A stretch of 64,000 bases of DNA from Paramagnetospirillum magnetotacticum MS-1 (GCF_000829825.1 NZ_JXSL01000022.1:1-64000), one strand, 5' to 3'; numbered from the stretch's first letter, positions 52,296 to 61,648 are shown. Notes: generated by a model from the letters alone, not told the origin. Made by a program: numbers and translations.

Positions 52296-53017
52296 TCCGG
52301 GCGGTTCTCGGCCTCCTCATCGTCTTGGCGGCGGGGTGGGCCGAGGCGGCTGATGTGCATGTCATCTCGCAGATTCAGGGTGACACGGCAAGCGAGCAGG
52401 GCATGGTGGTGGTGCGAGAGGCCTATCGCCGGGTCGGCATCGAGGTCAGGGCGGAGCTTTTGCCCAACGAGCGTGGCACCGTCTCGGCCGATACGGGCGA
52501 TACCGACGGCGACACCATGCGCATGGCCGGGCTGGAGGCCAAATATCCCAATCTGGTGCGGGTTCCCGAGCCGGTCATGCTCTTCAACCTCGTCGCCTTC
52601 ACTGCTGGGCTGAAATTCGACGTGGAGGGCTGGGAAAGCCTGCGGCCCTATACATTGTGCATCGTGCGCGGGTTCAAGCTGGGCGAGATGCGGAGCCAGG
52701 GGATGAACCGCGAACTGCCTGCCTCGTCCGAGGCCGCCTTCCGCATGCTCCGGGCCGGGCATTGCCAGGTCGCCCCCATGGGGGAAGCCTTCTGGCTGAT
52801 GATCGACGAATTGAAGCTGGGGCCGTTGCGGGCGCTGAACCAGCCGGTGGAGGTCACGCCGCTTTACCACTACGTCAACAAGCGCCACGCCCATCTGGTG
52901 CCCAAATTGGCCGAGGCGTTGAAGGCCATGCGCCGGGACGGGACCATTGATTCCATCATGGCCGCCGACCGCGCCGCCATTCATTCGGCCAGAGAGCGCA
53001 ATTCGGTCAGGGATTGA
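52292..53017 (+). CDS. Periplasmic binding protein, amino-acid-receptor type
   Basis: 241 residues from a GTG overlapping the queC stop. The first 19 residues ([19 protein letters not shown]) form a signal peptide cut before ADVHV. The rest looks like the SBP_bac_3 fold ([58 protein letters not shown]). No permease is near, so it may serve another system. The end is convergent with asnB and overlaps it by eleven bases. Ligand unknown. Confidence 0.7.
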   Translation: MIRAVLGLLIVLAAGWAEAADVHVISQIQGDTASEQGMVVVREAYRRVGIEVRAELLPNERGTVSADTGDTDGDTMRMAGLEAKYPNLVRVPEPVMLFNLVAFTAGLKFDVEGWESLRPYTLCIVRGFKLGEMRSQGMNRELPASSEAAFRMLRAGHCQVAPMGEAFWLMIDELKLGPLRALNQPVEVTPLYHYVNKRHAHLVPKLAEALKAMRRDGTIDSIMAADRAAIHSARERNSVRD

Positions 53018-54923
53018 CCGAGTCCAGCCAGGCCTGGAACATCAGGGCGTGCCATATCTCGTTCTGCCAGTTCTTGGCGCCCGAGCGGTGTTCGCGCCAG
53101 CACTGGGCCACCAGGGCGGTGTCGAGAAATCCCTGACGGCGCAGGCGGTCCTCGGACAAGAGATCGTCGGCCCAGTCCCGCAACTGGCCGTTCAGCCAGC
53201 GGCGCAGCGGCACCTCGAAGCCCATCTTGGGGCGGTCCACCAGGGCGCGGGGCACATGGCGGTACAGCACCCGGCGCAGAACCGCTTTGCCCGTTTCCCC
53301 CTCGATCTTCAGGCCCGTGGGCAGGCTCCAGGCGAATTGGGCGATTTCCAAGGCCAGGAAGGGCAGGCGGGCTTCAAGCGAGGCGCCCATGGTGGCGCGG
53401 TCGGTCTTCACGCACAGATCGTCGGGCAGATAGCCGCAGGCATCCAGAACCATGGTGGCCAGGGCGTCGTCTTTCAGGGCGGGCGTGGGGGCGGAGAACA
53501 GGCTTTGCGCCTCTCGCGCTCCCGGCACCAGGGCAGGCATGCCGCGCCAGCGGGAATAGTGTAGCCCCAGCAGACCGGCCAAGGACTGGACCTCCAGCCG
53601 CTCGGCCTCGCGCCGCAGGCGGTGGCCGGGATGGCTGCGGCGCTTGGCGAATCGTCCGGCCAGGGCGGCCAGCCCCTCGGCGGGTTCGGCCAGCTGGCGT
53701 GCGCCCAGGGCGCCCAGGGATTTGAGGCCGCCGGGCAGGCCCCGCAGCCGTCCCCAGTCCTTGGGGATGGACCGGTAGATGCCATAGCCGCCGAACAATT
53801 CGTCGGCGCCGTCGCCCGACAGGGCCACCGTCACGCTCTTGCGCGTCACCTGGGCCAGCAGGGCGGTGGGCAGGGCGGCGGCATCGGCGAAGGGCTCGTC
53901 ATAGAGCAGGGGCAGGCGCGGCACTTGGGCCAGGGCTTCGGCATCGCTGATCCGCACCTCGGTATGGATGGTACCCAGATGATCGGCCACGGCGCGGGCA
54001 TGGGGGCTCTCATCCAGGCCGGATTGGTCGAAGCCGATGGTGAAGGAATGAACCGGCTCGGACGACAACTGCCGCATCAGGGCGGCGGTAATGGAGGAAT
54101 CGATGCCGCCCGACAGGAAGACGCCCACCGGCACATCGGCCTGCATGCGCAGCCTTACCGATTGACGCAGCAGTTCTTCCAACCGGTCGGCGGCCGCCTC
54201 GGCATTGCCGGTAAAGCCGTTCTCGACCCCGGCCGCGCATTCCGCCGCCGACCAATAGGCCTGGGTGGAGATTTGCCCCTCAGAGACCCGCATCACATGG
54301 CCGGGTTCCAGCTTGAATACGCCGGAATGGATGGTGTGCGGCGCCGTGATCCAGCCCAGCCGCATGTAAAGGGCCAGGGCATCGCGGTCGATGCCGCCTG
54401 TCCAGGCGGGATGGGCCCTGAGCGCCTTGATCTCCGAGCCGAACAGCAGGTGGCCGCCCGATTGCGTCCAATACAGGGGCTTCTCGCCAAAGCGGTCGCG
54501 GGCCAGGGTCAGGACGCGGTCCTGCCGATCCCACAGGGCGAAGGCGAACATGCCATCGAATTCGGCCAGGGCCCGTTCCATGCCCCAGGCGGAAACCGCC
54601 TGCAACAGCACTTCGGTGTCGGAATGGCCGCGCCAGCCGATGTCCTCGCCCAGCCGGGCGCGCAAGGCTTCGTGGTTGTAGATCTCGCCGTTGAAGCTGA
54701 TCACCCAGCGCCCGTCATGGGACGTCATGGGCTGATGGCCCTGGGGGCTCAGATCGATGATGGCCAGGCGGCGAAAGCCCAGCGCCACCCCCGCTCCGTC
54801 ATCCACCCAGGCGCCGTCGTCGTCGGGGCCGCGATGAAGAAGGGTGGCGGCCATGGCCCGCACCACCCGCTCCCGGTCGGGAGTGGCCTGGGTGAGATCG
54901 AGAAAACCGGCGAAGCCGCACAT
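53007..54923 (-). CDS. asnB: Glutamine-hydrolysing asparagine synthetase
   Basis: 638 residues. Cys2 (MCGFAGFLDL) is the glutaminase nucleophile; LHRGPDDDGAW, GFRRLAIIDLSPQGHQPM and FNGEIYNHEALRARLG follow. The synthetase half has the PP-loop VGVFLSGGIDSSITAALMRQ. It makes asparagine from aspartate and ATP, but long AsnB forms of this type are also used in surface polysaccharide clusters, where amidation of sugars is suspected. A TPR-methyltransferase gene lies directly upstream on the same strand. Confidence 0.9.
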   Translation of the reverse strand: MCGFAGFLDLTQATPDRERVVRAMAATLLHRGPDDDGAWVDDGAGVALGFRRLAIIDLSPQGHQPMTSHDGRWVISFNGEIYNHEALRARLGEDIGWRGHSDTEVLLQAVSAWGMERALAEFDGMFAFALWDRQDRVLTLARDRFGEKPLYWTQSGGHLLFGSEIKALRAHPAWTGGIDRDALALYMRLGWITAPHTIHSGVFKLEPGHVMRVSEGQISTQAYWSAAECAAGVENGFTGNAEAAADRLEELLRQSVRLRMQADVPVGVFLSGGIDSSITAALMRQLSSEPVHSFTIGFDQSGLDESPHARAVADHLGTIHTEVRISDAEALAQVPRLPLLYDEPFADAAALPTALLAQVTRKSVTVALSGDGADELFGGYGIYRSIPKDWGRLRGLPGGLKSLGALGARQLAEPAEGLAALAGRFAKRRSHPGHRLRREAERLEVQSLAGLLGLHYSRWRGMPALVPGAREAQSLFSAPTPALKDDALATMVLDACGYLPDDLCVKTDRATMGASLEARLPFLALEIAQFAWSLPTGLKIEGETGKAVLRRVLYRHVPRALVDRPKMGFEVPLRRWLNGQLRDWADDLLSEDRLRRQGFLDTALVAQCWREHRSGAKNWQNEIWHALMFQAWLDSVNP

Positions 54924-54965
54924 GGTCGGTGAAGTGTTCCGCGATGAAACCTGGGGGACCTTATA

Positions 54966-55000
54966 GCAAATCTCGATGAGGGGCGCGCACCGAGATTTGC
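54966..55000. repeat. Inverted repeat upstream of asnB
   Basis: GCAAATCTCG at 54966-54975 pairs with CGAGATTTGC at 54991-55000. It lies about 45 bases before the asnB start. A related 18-base palindrome, ATCGAGATATATCTCGAT, follows at 55021-55038. Confidence 0.55.
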
Positions 55001-55020
55001 CTAGGCGCTCCCTCCGGGGA

Positions 55021-55070
55021 ATCGAGATATATCTCGATGGCGGCGCGGCTTATGCCGCGGGAGCCAAGCG
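55021..55070. repeat. 18-bp palindrome and dispersed repeat family B, copy 2
   Basis: 55021-55038 is the perfect palindrome ATCGAGATATATCTCGAT. Next to it, 55042-55070 is the inverted copy of the repeat at 36488-36518 (GCGCGGCTTATGCCGCGGGA, then GCCAAGCG). Confidence 0.6.
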
Positions 55071-55106
55071 GGTTTGAAAATCCCGCGCCCGGCGATTGAT
55101 GGGCAT

Positions 55107-56729
55107 TTAAGTCTTGCGCAAAACCACCACAAGGCCGGGCACATCCTCTCCCGCTTCCTGGCGGGTGGAGGCTTTTTCCGCATAGGTCACCTGAAAGCCC
55201 TGGTCCAGGGCCACCGCTTCCACGTAAGCATGGGCATGGGCGTAACGGTTCTTGGCCCCCAGCACATAGGAGGCGCAGTCGTCGGCCCGCTCCACCGTGA
55301 AGGCGAAGATGCCGCCGGGTTTCAAGGCCTCGGCGGTGGCGGCCATGACCTCTTCCAGGCCGCCGAAATAAACCAGGACATCGGCGGCGACCACCAGATC
55401 ATAGGCCTGAGGGTGGCGTTTCAGACCGGCGACCAGTTCCCCCACTTCCAGCCCGTCATACAGGCCGCGGCTGCGGGCCTTGTCCACCATGGCGCCTGAC
55501 AGGTCGATTCCGTCCAGCCGGGCGGCCAGGGGGCGCAGGACGGGCGCGGCCAGCCCGGTGCCGCAGCCCGCGTCCAGCACGATCAGGTCCTTGCGGCCGT
55601 CCAGAACCTTCTCCAGGGCCTGGGCCAGCAAAGCCGGAGCGCGATAAGCCAGCTTTTCCACCAGGGCCGCGTCGAAATTCACGGCGTAATCATCGAACAA
55701 TTGGCGCACATAGGCGTCGGGAGCGCGTTTGGGGGCATCGACGGCGCCAGCCTGGGCCAGGCCCAGGGCGGCGCCGTGGCGGTCTTCGGGGTCCAACTCC
55801 AGGCATCGGCGAAAATTCTTGGCGGCCCGGTCCTTCTGCCCCAGTTCCAGACGGGCTTCGGCCAGGCAGTAATGGGCATGCACCGCGTTCGGGTCGGCGG
55901 TCACCGCCCGTTCGAAGGCGGCGGCAGCGGCTTCGGGCATGCCCAGGGCTTTGCGGATCAGCCCGAGTTCCAGCCAGCCCGACACGTCGCGCGAATTGAG
56001 CTTGGTGGCGCGTTCGGCATGGACCCTGGCGTCGTCCAGGCGGCCCATGCCGCGCAGGGCGGCGGCCAGATTGGCCCGGGTGCCCGCGTGGTCGCGGCGC
56101 AGATCGGCGGCACCCGAAAGAACGGCGACCGCGCGGTCGTACTGGCCGAGCGCGCTCAGAACCAGCCCGTAATTGTTCAGCGCCACGGCCCAGTCGGGGC
56201 GAAGCGCCAGCGAGCGTTCCAGGACGTGGGCCGCTTGCACGTGTTCTCCGGTCTGGTGCAGCAAGGTCCCCAGGGTGCACAGCGCCTCCGGATGACGGGG
56301 ATCGGAGGCGACGGCCCGCTGGGCGTATTCCAGCGCCTCTGTCCGGTTGCGGCCCAGACGGCCGAGAAGTTCGGCCAGACGGGCATTGGCCTCGGCGTGG
56401 TTGGGGTCGGCGGCCAGAATGGCGCGATAGTGCAAAATCGCGCTGTTGTGATTGTCCAGGGCTTCCAGGGCACGGCCCAAGGCCAGACGCGGCACGGCCT
56501 GATTGGGGTCGGCCGCCACGGCCTGGGTCAGATGTTCCGCCGCGCGGCGGGCTTGGCCCTGGCCGAGGGCGATCAGGCCCAACAGGTAATGGGCGCCTCC
56601 GAATTCGGGTTTTGTCTCGATGATGGACCGCGCCAGCCGCCGGGCCTCGGCGGCATTGCCGTCATCCCAGGCCTGCATGGCGCGACCGAACGCCTCGCCG
56701 ATATTCAGCGGCTTGCTGCTGGTCGTCAT
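55107..56729 (-). CDS. TPR-repeat protein with C-terminal methyltransferase
   Basis: 540 residues from the ATG at 56729, behind AAGAGGGGAAACC. Residues 10-330 are about nine TPR units (for example YLLGLIALGQGQARRAAEHL, then ALNNYGLVLSALGQYDRAVA). The end (about 345-540) is a class-I SAM methyltransferase with DAGCGTG at 386-392, LDGIDLSGAMVDKARSRG and VVAADVLVYFGGLEEVM. Proteins of this design are common in Magnetospirillum-type genomes but their substrate is unknown. It is upstream of asnB and divergent from the Rrf2-type gene. Confidence 0.85.
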   Translation of the reverse strand: MTTSSKPLNIGEAFGRAMQAWDDGNAAEARRLARSIIETKPEFGGAHYLLGLIALGQGQARRAAEHLTQAVAADPNQAVPRLALGRALEALDNHNSAILHYRAILAADPNHAEANARLAELLGRLGRNRTEALEYAQRAVASDPRHPEALCTLGTLLHQTGEHVQAAHVLERSLALRPDWAVALNNYGLVLSALGQYDRAVAVLSGAADLRRDHAGTRANLAAALRGMGRLDDARVHAERATKLNSRDVSGWLELGLIRKALGMPEAAAAAFERAVTADPNAVHAHYCLAEARLELGQKDRAAKNFRRCLELDPEDRHGAALGLAQAGAVDAPKRAPDAYVRQLFDDYAVNFDAALVEKLAYRAPALLAQALEKVLDGRKDLIVLDAGCGTGLAAPVLRPLAARLDGIDLSGAMVDKARSRGLYDGLEVGELVAGLKRHPQAYDLVVAADVLVYFGGLEEVMAATAEALKPGGIFAFTVERADDCASYVLGAKNRYAHAHAYVEAVALDQGFQVTYAEKASTRQEAGEDVPGLVVVLRKT

Positions 56730-56842
56730 GGTTTCCCCTCTTTTGTTACAGAATATGCCTCCAGGTCGTGGAGGAGCAACGCGGGAAACCGGGGGCGGCA
56801 TTACGCCTTGCGAATGGCAACGATGTCTGTTACATATTGCCC

Positions 56843-57268
56843 ATGGCCAAGAACTGCCGCTTTGCTGTCGCCGTCCACATCGCATCCCTGCTCGCCTCCA
56901 TGGATGGCAAGGCGTGCACGTCGGAATGGATCGCCGGTTCGGTCAACACCAACCCCGTGGTGGTGCGGCGCCTGCTGTCGGCCCTGGCCAAGGCCGGGTT
57001 GGTGCATTCGACCCGGGGAAGTGCTGGCGGATCGGTCCTGGCGCTTGGCCCCGAGCGCATCTCCCTGCTCGATATCCACCGGGCGGTGGACGAGGAGGAG
57101 GAACCCGCGCTCCATAACCAGCCGCCCAATCCGGATTGTCCGGTCGGGCGCAACATCCAGTCGGTGCTGGTCCGGGTCATCGAGAGGGCCGACGCCGCCC
57201 GCGACGGTGTTTTATCCGCCACCTTACTGTCCGATGTGGTGGGGGCTCTGAAGGCCGAGGGGAAGTAG
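56843..57268 (+). CDS. Rrf2-family transcriptional regulator
   Basis: 141 residues starting MAKNCRFAVAVHIASLLASM. Winged-helix Rrf2 fold with TSEWIAGSVNTNPVVVRRLL (recognition helix), STRGSAGGSVLALGPERISL (wing) and a C-terminal dimer helix. It lacks the three Fe-S cysteines of IscR; the only cysteines are near the ends. It is probably a ligand- or redox-sensing repressor. The next gene is a flavodoxin-like oxidoreductase, and the two are probably regulated together. TGTTACA-type motifs lie near both promoters. Confidence 0.85.
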   Translation: MAKNCRFAVAVHIASLLASMDGKACTSEWIAGSVNTNPVVVRRLLSALAKAGLVHSTRGSAGGSVLALGPERISLLDIHRAVDEEEEPALHNQPPNPDCPVGRNIQSVLVRVIERADAARDGVLSATLLSDVVGALKAEGK

Positions 57269-57330
57269 AGCCATTTTTTTTGTGGTTAAACGTAACAGTA
57301 ACGATTGCCATTACATCTCAGGAGAGCATC

Positions 57331-57894
57331 ATGACATCCATCGCCATCGTTTTTCATTCGGGATATGGCCACACCAAGGTGGTGGCCGAGGCCGTCGCCG
57401 CCGGTGCCGCTTTGGTCGCGGGGACGCAGGTCCATCTGGTCGCCGCCGAGGAGGCGGAGGCCAAGGCCGATCTGCTGAACGGCGCCGACGCCATCATCTT
57501 CGGCTCGCCGACCTATATGGGCGCCGTCTTGGCCAAGTTCAAAGAGTTCATGGAATGGAGCTCCAAGACCTGGTACGGCCGGGGCTGGATCGACAAGCTG
57601 GCGGCTGGTTTCACCGTCTCGGCCAGCCAAAACGGTGACAAGCTGGCGGTTCTTCAGCAATTGTCGGTCTTCGCCGCCCAGCACGGCATGATCTGGGTCG
57701 GTCTCGACCTGCTGCCCGGCAACAACAATTCCAAGGGCAGCGTCGAGGATCTGAACCGCCTGGGCAGCTTCCTGGGGGCCATGGCCCAGGCCAATGCAGA
57801 CCAAGGGCCAGAAGGCGTCACAAACGCCGACAAGAAGACCGCCACCCATCTGGGCAAGCGCGTCGCCGAGGCGGCCGCGCGGTGGAAGAAATAG
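57331..57894 (+). CDS. Flavodoxin-fold NAD(P)H-dependent oxidoreductase (WrbA-like)
   Basis: 187 residues. FMN-binding loop IAIVFHSGYGHTKVVAEAVA, then FGSPTYMGAVLAKFKEFMEW, GFTVSASQNGDKLAVLQQLS and HGMIWVGLDLLPG are those of the flavodoxin-like/WrbA family. It probably reduces quinones by two electrons. It starts 63 bases after the Rrf2 gene, in the same direction, and is its likely target. Confidence 0.85.
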   Translation: MTSIAIVFHSGYGHTKVVAEAVAAGAALVAGTQVHLVAAEEAEAKADLLNGADAIIFGSPTYMGAVLAKFKEFMEWSSKTWYGRGWIDKLAAGFTVSASQNGDKLAVLQQLSVFAAQHGMIWVGLDLLPGNNNSKGSVEDLNRLGSFLGAMAQANADQGPEGVTNADKKTATHLGKRVAEAAARWKK

Positions 57895-57983
57895 GAGGGG
57901 GAAGACGGCCTGGCGTCTGTCTGATTTACACTGAATCGGCTTTTTTGTTCCGTCACCCTCGGGCTTGACCCGAGGGTCCATGG

Positions 57984-58300
57984 ATGGCCGGGTGAAGCCC
58001 ACGGCTGTGCGGTTTAAATTTCCATGAGAGACCCGAATGGCAAAGCCAATGCGGGTTTCATCCGGTCATGGAACACGGAGGACACGGATGCCGCTTCGCG
58101 GCCAAGAATGATCACGGATTATAAAAATCCCATATGGTCATTCTGGGCCAAGGTCAGGGAGATGGCCGGAAACAAGAACATTTCCGTGTCTATCCGTGAG
58201 CGGTGCAAAGCACCGCATCCGTGACATCCGTGTCTCATGACTCCACGTCTGCCGCCTTAAATTAAACCGGACAGCCGTAGGTCAAGCCCGGCCATGACCG
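57984..58300. repeat. MITE-like palindromic element, about 0.3 kb
   Basis: The ends are imperfect inverted repeats of about 38 bases: ATGGCCGGGTGAAGCCCACG, then GCTGTGCGGTTTAAATTT on the left; on the right the complement of ATGGCCGGGCTTGACCTACG and GCTGTCCGGTTTAATTT. Inside are more mirrored pieces (CACGGAGGACACGGATGC against the reverse of GCATCCGTGACATCCGTG; CATGAGAGAC against GTCTCATG) and the hairpin GCGGTGCAAAGCACCGC at 58200-58216. No coding frame is convincing. It fills the gap after the flavodoxin gene, before folC. Confidence 0.6.
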
Positions 58301-58318
58301 AATAATAGGATGCCCCCG

Positions 58319-59638
58319 CTAAAAGCGGACGGCCCAACCGTTCTCGGCCAGCACCGTGCCCGCCAGATACAGCGAGCCGCAGATCAGGATGCGGGCCGGG
58401 TCGGTGCTGGCCGAGACCAGTTCGGCGATGGCGGCTTCCACCGAGGGCGAGGGCTTGGCGTCCAGGCAGAAATGCCGGGTCGCCGCATGGGCAGCGTCCT
58501 CGGCGGACAGGCTTGCCGCCTCGCCCGGAATACTGATGGTGCGCAGGGTATGAAAACGGGCCGCCAGGGGTTCCAGATAGCCGTCCACATCCTTGGTGGA
58601 CAGAATGCCGAATACGCCCATCAGGGGCTTGTCCCGCCAGGAACGGGCGTGCTGGGCGATGGCTTCGGCGGCATGGGGGTTGTGCCCGCCGTCCAGCCAC
58701 ACTTCCCAGCCCTGGGGCAGCAGATCCACCAGCGGTCCCTTGGTCAGGCGTTGCAGCCGCGCGGGCCATTCCACCGACCGGATGCCAAGGCTCAGGGCGC
58801 CTTGGGGAAAGTCGGGAAAGACCGGGGGCGCCTGGGTGCGCGACAGGCGCTCGATACAGGCCAGGGCCAGGGCGGTGTTGCGGTACTGAAAGGCTCCGGC
58901 CAGGGCGGGGGCGGGCAGGCTCCATTCCACCGAGGGGCCGCGATAGAAAAGCCCGCCATCGGGAGCGGTGCGGGCGAAGAAGTGCTCGCCCTCCTTGATC
59001 AGCGGCACGCCCAGTTCGGTGGAACGGGCATCCAGCACCTTGGCCGCCTTTCGCCCCTGCTTGGCGACCATGCAGGCCACCCCGCGCTTCATGATGCCCG
59101 CCTTTTCGGCGGCGATGGCCTCGATGCGGCCGCCTAAGAAACTTTCGTGGTCCATGGCGATGGGGGTCAGCACGGTCAGCGCCGGGCGGTCCACCACATT
59201 GGTGGCATCCAGCCGCCCGCCCAGGCCAGTCTCCAGGATGCAGACCTCCGCGGGATGCCTGGCGAAGGCCAGGAAGGCGGCGGCGGTGGTGATCTCGAAG
59301 AAGGTGATGGGATTGCCGCCATTGGCCGCCTCGACCTCTTCCAACAGGGCCAGAAGCTCCGGATCGGTGGGCAGCGTGCCTGCGATGCGGATGCGCTCGG
59401 CAAAGCGCACCAGATGGGGCGAGGTGTAGACATGGGCCCGCATCCCAGCCGCCTCGAACAGGGCGCGCAAGGTCGCCACCGTAGAGCCTTTGCCGTTGGT
59501 TCCCGCCACATGGATCACCGGCGCCAGCTTGTCCTGGGGATTGCCCAGGGCGTCCAGCAGGCGCAGCACGCGCTCCAACGACAGGTCGATGACTTTGGGA
59601 TGCAGCCGGGTCAGGCGGTCGAGAATACTGTCGATCAT
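58319..59638 (-). CDS. folC: Folylpolyglutamate synthase / dihydrofolate synthase
   Basis: 439 residues from the ATG at 59638. The ATP loop VIHVAGTNGKGSTVATLRAL and the folate site YTSPHLVRFAERIRI are at the start; CILETGLGGRLDATNVVDRP and MDHESFLGGRIEAIAAEKAG follow. It adds glutamates to folate and makes dihydrofolate. The C-terminal domain keeps LDGGHNPHAAEAIAQHA. It starts 16 bases after the downstream end of the MASE3 kinase gene. The longer upstream frame is not supported by a ribosome site. Confidence 0.95.
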   Translation of the reverse strand: MIDSILDRLTRLHPKVIDLSLERVLRLLDALGNPQDKLAPVIHVAGTNGKGSTVATLRALFEAAGMRAHVYTSPHLVRFAERIRIAGTLPTDPELLALLEEVEAANGGNPITFFEITTAAAFLAFARHPAEVCILETGLGGRLDATNVVDRPALTVLTPIAMDHESFLGGRIEAIAAEKAGIMKRGVACMVAKQGRKAAKVLDARSTELGVPLIKEGEHFFARTAPDGGLFYRGPSVEWSLPAPALAGAFQYRNTALALACIERLSRTQAPPVFPDFPQGALSLGIRSVEWPARLQRLTKGPLVDLLPQGWEVWLDGGHNPHAAEAIAQHARSWRDKPLMGVFGILSTKDVDGYLEPLAARFHTLRTISIPGEAASLSAEDAAHAATRHFCLDAKPSPSVEAAIAELVSASTDPARILICGSLYLAGTVLAENGWAVRF

Positions 59639-59654
59639 GGCCGTAAACTTGGGG

Positions 59655-61532
59655 TCAGGCGCGATCCGGCAGGGTGAAGGTGAAGGTGCTGCCCTGGTCG
59701 GGGGCGGACACCACCCGGATGCGGCCGCCGTGACGTTCCACGATCTTGCGGCAGATGGCAAGGCCAATCCCCGTCCCCTCATAGCGCTGGAGGGAATGAA
59801 GGCGCTGGAACACCACGAAGATCTTGTCCCAATAGGCTTCGTCGATGCCGATGCCGTTATCGGCGATGGAGAATTCCCAGGCTCCGTCGCTTCGCGCCGC
59901 CGTCACGCTGATGTCGGGCTTGCGGCCTTCATGGTGGAACTTGATGGCATTGGCGATCAGGTGCTGGAACAGAACCCGGATCTGCCCCGGATCGGCGTTG
60001 ACCACGGGCAGGGCGCCGTGGCTGACCACGGCCTTGGTTTCGTCGATCTTGGGCTTCAGGGCATCGAGCGCGTCTATCAGCACAGCCTCGGTATCCGTCG
60101 GCGGGAAGGTGGCCGACCCCCGGTCGATCATGGTGTATTCCAGCAGACCGGCCAACTGGTCGCGCATGCGGTGGGCGCCATCGATGGCATAGGCGATATA
60201 CTGGGCGGCGTCCTCGCCCAGCTTGTCGCCATAGCGCAGCTGCAGCAGTTGCAGGAAGCTGACGATGGTCCGGGCCGGCTCCTGCAGATCGTGGGCGGCG
60301 ACGGCGGTGACCATTTCCAGATCGTAATGGGCGCGGCGCAGACTTTCCTCGGCGGATTTGCGGTCAGTGATGTCGCGGCTGACGCCCACCATGCCCAGCA
60401 AGCTTCCCTTGGCATCGTAAATGGGGGCCTTGACGGTTTCCAGCAGGACGTGGCGCCCGTCGGGATAGTCGATCCACTCCTCGTTGGTGGACGGGCGCCC
60501 GGCGGCCATGGCATCGCGGTCCTTGGCGCGGTAGAATTCGGCGACCTCGGCGGGGGCGAATTCGTGGTCGCTCTTGCCGATCATCTCGGATTCCGGTTTG
60601 CCGCAATAGGTGGCAAAGGCCCGGTTATAGCCAAGATAGCGCGACTGCGAATCCTTGAAGAAGATCAGGTCGGGAACCGAATCCATCAAGGTGCGCAGCA
60701 AGGCCTGTTCCTTGGCCAGGGCCGCATAAGGCGCCTTGATGCCTGAGACGAACAGCGCGCTGTAGATCAGCAGATAGGCCAGCGCCTTGCCCACATGCCC
60801 GGCCAGATTGAAGAAATCGCCCACATCGCCGTAAAGGGTCAGCAAGACACCGGCCAGGGCCAAAATCCAGGCGGCGGCGGCCAATTTCAGTTCATTGCGG
60901 TCGCCGGTGCGGCGGTAACGCAGATACAAGAGGCTGGCGGCACCCGTATAGGCGGCCGATAGAACGTATTCCGCGACGATCTTGAAGGGGGTAAGACCGC
61001 TGCCGGGAATGAAGGTCCGCGGGAACCAGTCGGGGTGGGCGACTCCAACGACGATCAGTCCCGCAGTCAGCACGCCGACCGCGCCCAGCCATGCCCGCCG
61101 GTTCATGCCGCTTAACTTGTGCTCGGAGGTGAGAATGGCCAAAAGAAGGCCCGCGGCCATGGCGAGACGACCGAGAAGCCAAAGATTGATGGCCTTTTCC
61201 GGGCCGCTGGGGGTGATCAGGTCCGGCATCCCGGCATAGGAGAGGGTGTGGAAGATGTCGATGGCTGAAGCCGACATGGCGGCCAGCCCCAGGATCAGAT
61301 TTCTCTGACTGCGGTCGGAGTGGCGAACCGCCCAGCCGAGCGAGAACACCATCAGCGACACGGCGATGCTGACCAGCTCGAGGCCGGAATGAACCGCCAG
61401 ATAGGCTGCCGGATTTTCAAAGACCTGCCCCGGCGGGACGATTCGCACGGCCGCGCCGCAAAGCACCGCGGCCGCCACCAGCAGAAGCGGCGGCAGGACC
61501 AGAGGCAGAATGACCTTATCGTCCGGACGCAT
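59655..61532 (-). CDS. MASE3-PAS histidine kinase
   Basis: 625 residues from the ATG at 61532 (an alternative TTG at 61559 is less likely). Seven or eight membrane segments fill residues 1-265 and match the MASE3 sensor (NLILGLAAMSASAIDIFHTL, SYAGMPD). A PAS domain (about 285-410) follows, with DLIFFKDSQSRYLGYNRAFA. The kinase core is VTAVAAHDLQEPARTIVSFL (phospho-histidine), HLIANAIKFHHEG, DNGIGIDEAYWDKIF and GTGIGLAICRKIVERHG. It has no receiver. It is located between accD and folC, whose order is conserved elsewhere, so it may have inserted into an accD-folC unit. Confidence 0.9.
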   Translation of the reverse strand: MRPDDKVILPLVLPPLLLVAAAVLCGAAVRIVPPGQVFENPAAYLAVHSGLELVSIAVSLMVFSLGWAVRHSDRSQRNLILGLAAMSASAIDIFHTLSYAGMPDLITPSGPEKAINLWLLGRLAMAAGLLLAILTSEHKLSGMNRRAWLGAVGVLTAGLIVVGVAHPDWFPRTFIPGSGLTPFKIVAEYVLSAAYTGAASLLYLRYRRTGDRNELKLAAAAWILALAGVLLTLYGDVGDFFNLAGHVGKALAYLLIYSALFVSGIKAPYAALAKEQALLRTLMDSVPDLIFFKDSQSRYLGYNRAFATYCGKPESEMIGKSDHEFAPAEVAEFYRAKDRDAMAAGRPSTNEEWIDYPDGRHVLLETVKAPIYDAKGSLLGMVGVSRDITDRKSAEESLRRAHYDLEMVTAVAAHDLQEPARTIVSFLQLLQLRYGDKLGEDAAQYIAYAIDGAHRMRDQLAGLLEYTMIDRGSATFPPTDTEAVLIDALDALKPKIDETKAVVSHGALPVVNADPGQIRVLFQHLIANAIKFHHEGRKPDISVTAARSDGAWEFSIADNGIGIDEAYWDKIFVVFQRLHSLQRYEGTGIGLAICRKIVERHGGRIRVVSAPDQGSTFTFTLPDRA

Positions 61533-61563
61533 GTCGGGAATCCTATGAGGGAAGCCCAAAAAG

Positions 61564-61592
61564 TAATACCGAGGTCCAGGACCTCGGTATTA
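61564..61592 (-). terminator. Intrinsic terminator of trpBA-accD
   Basis: TAATACCGAGGTCC pairs perfectly with GGACCTCGGTATTA around one base. Leftward, CTTTTTGGG follows at once. It lies 57 bases past the accD stop, so it ends the trpB-trpA-accD transcript before the MASE3 kinase. Confidence 0.88.
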
Positions 61593-61648
61593 CCATTTAT
61601 TTAGTATAGTGCCTTGGAGCGATGATTGCCAGTCCCGTTAAAGCGGGC

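Noticed and set aside
57951-57979. Stem ACCCTCGGG/CCCGAGGGT as terminator of the flavodoxin gene
   Set aside because: The T-run lies before, not after, the stem on the gene's strand.
58200-58216. GCGGTGCAAAGCACCGC as a stand-alone small RNA
   Set aside because: It is one of several mirrored parts of the MITE-like element and has no promoter or T-run.
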